In this document: piece after piece, positions 59,852-64,000 of the stretch
How the letters are laid out: the number at the start of each line of letters is the position of its first letter
Position numbering within the stretch: position 1 is the stretch's first letter
Assembly: GCA_031408575.1 (NCBI GenBank)
Contig: JANNWS010000190.1
Location: 3,664 to 67,663, forward strand
Origin: Aliitabrizicola sp031408575
GTDB lineage: Bacteria > Pseudomonadota > Alphaproteobacteria > Rhodobacterales > Rhodobacteraceae
DNA length: 64,000 bases
Direction: 5' to 3'
Notes under the pieces: generated by a model
Database searches by the model: none
Told to the model about the DNA's origin: nothing
What the model saw: the letters and a program-made list of their open reading frames with translations, nothing else
Position numbers and translations under genes: made by a program

Positions 59852-60457
59852 ATGCCCGAGGATAATACCCGTTGCCCGTGGTGTGGCACCGACCCGTTTT
59901 ACGTGGCCTATCACGATGAAGAATGGGGCGTTCCGGAACGCGACAGCCGTGCATTGTGGGAAAAACTGATGCTCGACGGGTTTCAGGCCGGGCTGTCGTG
60001 GATTACCATTCTACGCAAGCGCGAGGCTTTTCGCGACGCCTTTGCAGGTTTCAATCCGCACGAAGTTGCCCGCTGGGGCGAGCCGGAGGTTCAGACGCTG
60101 CTGGGTAATCCCGGCATCGTCCGCCACCGCGGCAAGATCGAGGCCACCATCGTCTCGGCCCGCGCGTGGGAAAGGATCGACGCGCAGGCGGGCTTTACCA
60201 ACTTTCTGTGGCGATATGTTGACGGCACGGCAGTACAGAACCGCTTTGTCCACCCCAAACAAGTCCCCACCGAAACCGATCTGTCACGCCACATCGCCCG
60301 CGACCTGAAGGCCGAGGGCATGAAATTTTGTGGGCCGACTATCGTTTACGCATTCCTGCAGGCAACTGGCTTGGTAAACGATCATCTGACCGAATGCCCC
60401 TGCCATGACCGGGTAGCACGCCTTGCAACCTGCGCTGCAAACAAAGGCCAAGGTTGA
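59852..60457 (+). CDS. tag: DNA-3-methyladenine glycosylase I
   Basis: A 201-aa TAG that excises 3-methyladenine. RCPWCGTDPFYVAYHDEEWGVPERD at the N-terminus and the C-terminal NDHLTECPCH supply the zinc-snap Cys and His; the helix-hairpin-helix core includes DGFQAGLSWITILRKREAFRDAF. GTG 59831 is in frame, but ATG 59852 follows GGAAAGG. It is divergent from the EAL gene. Confidence 0.95.
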   Translation: MPEDNTRCPWCGTDPFYVAYHDEEWGVPERDSRALWEKLMLDGFQAGLSWITILRKREAFRDAFAGFNPHEVARWGEPEVQTLLGNPGIVRHRGKIEATIVSARAWERIDAQAGFTNFLWRYVDGTAVQNRFVHPKQVPTETDLSRHIARDLKAEGMKFCGPTIVYAFLQATGLVNDHLTECPCHDRVARLATCAANKGQG

Positions 60458-60595
60458 CGCAGGCCGCCGGTTTCTCCAAGGTATTGTGCAGGGGACGACG
60501 CGCACCACAAATTCCGGTTCAGGACGGGCGCAAATGGGTAACAAAATATCAATCAAACATAACTCCGCACCCCTCGGACGGACAGGAGAGGCCAT

Positions 60596-62167
60596 ATGGC
60601 TGACCAACACAAACTGACCGAGGATGAAAAAATCCTCCATGGCATGGGCTATGCACAGGAACTTTCCCGCCGCATGGGGCCGTTCCAGAGCTTTGCGATT
60701 TCCTTCTCGATCATCTGTATCCTGTCGGGCGGCCTCGGTTCATTCCCGATCGCACTGTCGAGCGGAGGCACCTTTTCGCTCACCGTCGGCTGGCTGATCG
60801 GCGGCGCCTTTGCGCTGATCGTTGCCGCCTGTCTTGGCCAGATCGCCTCGGCATATCCGACCGCCGGAAGCCTCTATCACTGGTCGTCGATCCTTGGCGG
60901 TCGCTTTTGGGGCTGGGCCACGGCCTATGTAAACCTGCTGGGCCTGCTGTTCGTGATTCCGGCGGTCAACGTATTCCTCTACCTGATCAGCCGCGATCTA
61001 TTCTTCGCGGGCGTCCTTGGCTGGGACGTATCGGGCTGGGGCAACTCCACCCAGATCATCTCGGTTGCGGCACTGACGGCGGCACAGGCGCTGCTGAACA
61101 ACTTCGGCATCAAACTGACGACGACGCTGACTGACATTGCGGGCTACTTGATTCTTGCGGCCACGGTCGTGCTGATCATCATGTTCTTCATGGCGGCCCC
61201 CGGTTTCGATCTGAGCAAAGCCTTCGTCTTCGCCAACAACACCGGCGCACCCGGTGGTGGCGTGGCACCTGCCGTCGGCCCGCTGATGGCGGTCATGATC
61301 GGCCTGCTCTATCCGCTGTTCACGATCACCGGCTTTGATGCCTCGGCCCATACTGCCGAGGAAACCATCAATGCCCGCGAGACGGTCCACAAGGGCATGC
61401 TGCATTCCGTGTTCTGGTCCGTCGTGTTCGGTTTCGTGCTGATCATCGCCATGATCATGGCGATACCGGATGTCACAGCGGCCGCAGCGTCTGGCTGGGG
61501 ATCGTTCAACAACCTCTTTGTCGCGGCCATTCTCGGCTCGACTCTGGGCAAGCTGATGCTGATCGCGATCATGATCTCGAACTTCCTCTGCGCGCTGGCC
61601 GCCGTTACCTCGACCTCGCGGATGATCTTCGCCTTTGCGCGCGATGACGGCCTGCCGTTTTCCAGCGTTCTGAAAAAGGTCAGCCCGACCTATCGCACAC
61701 CGACCGCGGCCATCTGGTTCACCGCGTTCATGGCGATCCTGCTGACGGCAGTCACCACGCCGCTTGGCGCTTTCGCGGCGCTCAGCACCGGCTGTGCGAT
61801 GTACCTCTACATTTCCTACGCGATGCCCGTCGTCGCGGGTTTCCTTGCCGAGGGGAAAAGTTGGACCACCTTCGGGGCGTTCCGTCTGGGAGGTCTGTCC
61901 AAGCTCTTCGCGATCATCGTGATGATCGGCACGGTCGTGGTCATAATCGCAGGGCATACGTTCGTGCCGTCGATCGCCGGCGATGCGGCGACGGGCGCCA
62001 GCTTTGTGCCGGGTCTTGTCTGGTACACGGCCGGCTTCATCGTGTTCCTTGCGGTCATCTGGTTCGGACTTGAGAACCGCCGTTTCCAGGGCCCGCCGGT
62101 GGGCGACCAGATCGCCAAGCGTCAGGCTGCGATTGCGGCTGCAGAAAAGGCGCTTTCAAGCAACTGA
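60596..62167 (+). CDS. APC family amino acid permease
   Basis: A 523-aa polytopic transporter with 12 hydrophobic segments. MGPFQSFAISFSIICILSGGLGSFPIAL (TM1 with the GG turn), the SAYPTAGSLYHWSSILGG motif, TGFDASAHTAEETINAR and a C-terminal FGLENRRFQGPP are typical of the BAT/GABA-permease branch of APC carriers. The substrate is an amino acid or amine by family; not resolvable further. AGGAGAGG precedes the ATG. It ends in a bidirectional terminator at 62189-62214. Confidence 0.92.
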   Translation: MADQHKLTEDEKILHGMGYAQELSRRMGPFQSFAISFSIICILSGGLGSFPIALSSGGTFSLTVGWLIGGAFALIVAACLGQIASAYPTAGSLYHWSSILGGRFWGWATAYVNLLGLLFVIPAVNVFLYLISRDLFFAGVLGWDVSGWGNSTQIISVAALTAAQALLNNFGIKLTTTLTDIAGYLILAATVVLIIMFFMAAPGFDLSKAFVFANNTGAPGGGVAPAVGPLMAVMIGLLYPLFTITGFDASAHTAEETINARETVHKGMLHSVFWSVVFGFVLIIAMIMAIPDVTAAAASGWGSFNNLFVAAILGSTLGKLMLIAIMISNFLCALAAVTSTSRMIFAFARDDGLPFSSVLKKVSPTYRTPTAAIWFTAFMAILLTAVTTPLGAFAALSTGCAMYLYISYAMPVVAGFLAEGKSWTTFGAFRLGGLSKLFAIIVMIGTVVVIIAGHTFVPSIAGDAATGASFVPGLVWYTAGFIVFLAVIWFGLENRRFQGPPVGDQIAKRQAAIAAAEKALSSN

Positions 62168-62188
62168 GGCATCAAGGCAAACGAAAAG

Positions 62189-62214
62189 GGGGCGGTGCAA
62201 TGCGCCGCCCCTTT
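62189..62214. terminator. bidirectional intrinsic terminator between permease and tlpA
   Basis: A 10-bp stem with one G-T wobble (62189-62198 with 62202-62211), AAT loop, TTT after it and AAAA before it. It is placed 22 nt after the permease stop and could end both this transcript and the convergent tlpA transcript. The 191 nt from there to the tlpA stop hold no gene I can support. Confidence 0.8.
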
Positions 62215-62405
62215 CGATTGAACACCCTGCCAGATCCGGGGTGCAAGCGCCCGATACCCATCGTCTGCACGCTGTCGCCCCGAAGAAAGCCGTCAGCCCC
62301 ACGATGTCCGGTGTGCCGGTCCGCCATTCCGCGTCCGTGCTGCCTTTGCGACCTTCGTCATCCGCGCGCAAAGGGCATCTTCCGCCATCTGCGCAGGCGG
62401 CAAAC

Positions 62406-62954
62406 CTACTGCCCGGCCATCAATGCGCCCAGCACGGCCTTTGCATCCGCACTGTCCCATTCCGCATCACCGATGAGCCGCGCCACTTCCAACCCCTCGG
62501 GGTTCAGAATCACTGTGACCGGCAGGCCCAATACCCCCATGTTCCGCGCCAATTCCGATTTCGGATCGCGCAGCGCGGGAAGGTTTGTCACCCCGGCCTC
62601 GGCAAAGAACTTCGCAATTCCTTCGACCGAATTGCGCCCTGTCGCCACTGGCAACACGGCCAGCCCCGGCATCGCCGCCTGCAACCGGGAAAGTGACGGC
62701 ATCTCGTGCCGGCAGGGCGCGCACCAGGTCGCCCAGAAGTTCAGCACCACCCATTGCCCCTTCCACTCTGCCAGCGACCGCGCGCCACCTTCGGCATCCA
62801 CCAAAACGACATCCGGCAGAACCACGGCCTCGGCGCTGAAATTCAGCTTCTTCATGTCACCCGCGCGCAGGGCTTCGGCCCCCGCACCGGCAAGGGCGGG
62901 ATTTGCAGTCAGGATCAGGGCCGTATAAAGACCGATGGCAATCAGACGCAGCAT
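62406..62954 (-). CDS. TlpA-like thioredoxin-fold protein
   Basis: A 182-aa periplasmic thiol-disulfide protein. A signal peptide (LIAIGLYTALILTANPALA) precedes a thioredoxin fold with NFWATWCAPCRHEMPSL (Cys78, Cys81), and the cis-Pro in VLGLPVTVILNPEG. TlpA/ResA proteins keep cytochrome c or oxidase cysteines reduced. GGAGGG precedes ATG 62954. It is divergent from argH with only 21 nt between starts, so the two share one promoter region; this tlpA-argH neighbourhood is common in Rhodobacterales. Confidence 0.92.
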   Translation of the reverse strand: MLRLIAIGLYTALILTANPALAGAGAEALRAGDMKKLNFSAEAVVLPDVVLVDAEGGARSLAEWKGQWVVLNFWATWCAPCRHEMPSLSRLQAAMPGLAVLPVATGRNSVEGIAKFFAEAGVTNLPALRDPKSELARNMGVLGLPVTVILNPEGLEVARLIGDAEWDSADAKAVLGALMAGQ

Positions 62955-62975
62955 GTTCCCTCCAAGGGGCCTTCA

Positions 62976-64000
62976 ATGACCGACACACCCAAGACCCCCG
63001 CCGCGACTGCCGCCGCCGCCAACACGATGTGGGGCGGGCGCTTTGCCGCAGGTCCCGATGCGATCATGCAGGCGATTAATGCCTCCATCGGCTTCGACAA
63101 ACGGCTTTATGCGCAGGATATCCAGGGCTCGCGCGCCCATGCGGCCATGTTAGCTGCCACGGGCATTCTCAGTCATAAAGATGCAGAGGCCATCGGGGAA
63201 GGCCTGCTCACGGTGTTGTCAGAGATCGAGACGGGATCTTTCCCGTTTCGCATCGAACTTGAAGACATCCACATGAACGTCGAGGCGCGGTTGAAAGAGA
63301 TCATCGGCGCCCCTGCCGGCCGGCTGCACACCGCCCGCTCACGCAACGATCAGGTCGCCGTCGATTTTCGCCTCTGGGTGCGGGATCAGTGCGACGCGGC
63401 GATCACCAGCCTTGACGCCCTGACCGCCGCATTTCTCGCGCAGGCCGAGGCAGGGGCCGATTGGGTGATGCCCGGCTTCACCCATCTGCAAACCGCCCAG
63501 CCCGTCACCTGGGGCCACCACATGCTGGCCTATGTCGAGATGCTGGCGCGCGACCGCTCGCGCTTCGTCGACGCCCGCATCCGGATGAACGAATGCCCGC
63601 TGGGTGCGGCCGCCCTCGCCGGCACGTCCTTTCCCATCGACCGCCAGATGACCGCCAAAGCGCTCGGCTTTGACCGTCCCACCGCCAATTCGCTGGACTC
63701 GGTTTCCGACCGTGACTTCGCCCTCGAGTTCCTTTCCGCCGCCAGCATCTGCGCCATGCACCTGTCGCGCTTTGCCGAGGAACTGGTGATCTGGTCCTCT
63801 GCACAGTTCCGCTTCGTGAAGCTGTCGGACCGCTGGACCACTGGCTCTTCGATCATGCCGCAAAAGAAGAACCCCGATGCGGCCGAACTTCTGCGCGCAA
63901 AGCTGGGTCGCATCCTTGGGGCCACAGTGGCGCTTTTCACCATCATGAAAGGCCTGCCGCTGACCTATTCCAAGGATATGCAAGAAGACAAGGAACAGGT
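62976..64000 (+). CDS. argH: argininosuccinate lyase, 5' part (window edge)
   Basis: The first 341 codons of ArgH, which splits argininosuccinate to arginine and fumarate. Visible are NTMWGGRFAAGPDAIMQAINASIGFDKRLY, the ELEDIHMNVEARL and HTARSRNDQVAVDFRLW blocks, MPGFTHLQTAQPVTWGHHMLAY, and the fumarase-superfamily signature GSSIMPQKKNPDAAE. It continues past the right edge. AAGGGG precedes ATG 62976. Confidence 0.97.
   Translation, partial: MTDTPKTPAATAAAANTMWGGRFAAGPDAIMQAINASIGFDKRLYAQDIQGSRAHAAMLAATGILSHKDAEAIGEGLLTVLSEIETGSFPFRIELEDIHMNVEARLKEIIGAPAGRLHTARSRNDQVAVDFRLWVRDQCDAAITSLDALTAAFLAQAEAGADWVMPGFTHLQTAQPVTWGHHMLAYVEMLARDRSRFVDARIRMNECPLGAAALAGTSFPIDRQMTAKALGFDRPTANSLDSVSDRDFALEFLSAASICAMHLSRFAEELVIWSSAQFRFVKLSDRWTTGSSIMPQKKNPDAAELLRAKLGRILGATVALFTIMKGLPLTYSKDMQEDKEQ

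Noticed and set aside
1..64000. tRNA, rRNA, CRISPR, insertion sequence or prophage genes
   Set aside because: I looked for T-loop motifs, regularly spaced repeats, transposase motifs (DDE, HTH-IS) and phage structural genes and found none I could support by eye; a tRNAscan or ISfinder run would be needed to exclude small or degenerate cases.

Overview
The window is a 64 kb chromosomal stretch from a GC-rich alphaproteobacterium, most likely a member of the Rhodobacterales (Rhodobacter/Gemmobacter-like). Three things support this: the third-position GC-rich codon use; the gene orders rpoZ-rsh-DUF2062 with pdxJ-acpS-lepB-rnc-era-DUF1491-recO, and chvI-chvG-hprK-rapZ-EIIA-HPr next to a divergent pckA; and several small families typical of that group (DUF1491, DUF6473, DUF3429, HIG1-type twin-TM protein). 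It looks like core chromosome. I see no insertion sequence, prophage, CRISPR array, rRNA or tRNA gene, and I did not find a new multi-gene system.

Layout. 1-7 kb: 5' part of parC, an SH3 protein, an SDR, a HIG1 protein, a PduO-type cobalamin adenosyltransferase, etfBA and 3-hydroxybutyryl-CoA dehydrogenase. 7-14.4 kb: an acyltransferase, the regulatory PTS/ChvGI block on the minus strand, and divergent pckA. 14.6-17.5 kb: a probable methylsuccinyl-CoA dehydrogenase and an MFS carrier. 17.7-26.7 kb: a long minus-strand housekeeping series (recO to folK). 26.8-30.7 kb: NYN protein, ispH, DUF3429, rnhA, TRIC-type channel, TetR. 30.7-37.7 kb: small membrane and secreted proteins, a beta-propeller phytase, fmt with two deformylase genes (one degenerate), a C-S lyase, and two unrecognised proteins beside a hairpin-rich gap. 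37.9-42.9 kb: glutathionyl-hydroquinone reductase, cobC-cobD, a lytic transglycosylase and a glycosyltransferase. 43-54.5 kb: smc, an FMN reductase, greA, ETF-ubiquinone oxidoreductase, a TPR protein-ispE pair and a polyprenyl diphosphate synthase. 54.5-64 kb: DUF2007-methyltransferase, a 55-aa YdcH-like protein, a YddG-like exporter, phaB and phaA, an EAL protein, tag, an APC permease, tlpA and the 5' part of argH.

How genes fit together. Acetyl-CoA and C4 metabolism is over-represented: phaA/phaB and hbd (acetoacetyl/hydroxybutyryl-CoA), probable mcd (ethylmalonyl-CoA pathway), and etfAB plus ETF-QO as the electron path from acyl-CoA dehydrogenases to ubiquinone. PckA connects the C4 pool to gluconeogenesis. 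Three B12 genes (adenosyltransferase, cobC, cobD) could supply adenosylcobalamin for the mutases of the same pathway. ispH, ispE and the polyprenyl synthase contribute to isoprenoid and quinone synthesis. The ChvGI-HprK-RapZ-EIIA-HPr block is a signalling cassette without sugar-permease components.

Many genes overlap by 4 nt and many use GTG or TTG starts; start choices are stated per gene. Promoter, operator and hairpin calls come from reading the sequence by eye and are weaker than the gene calls.
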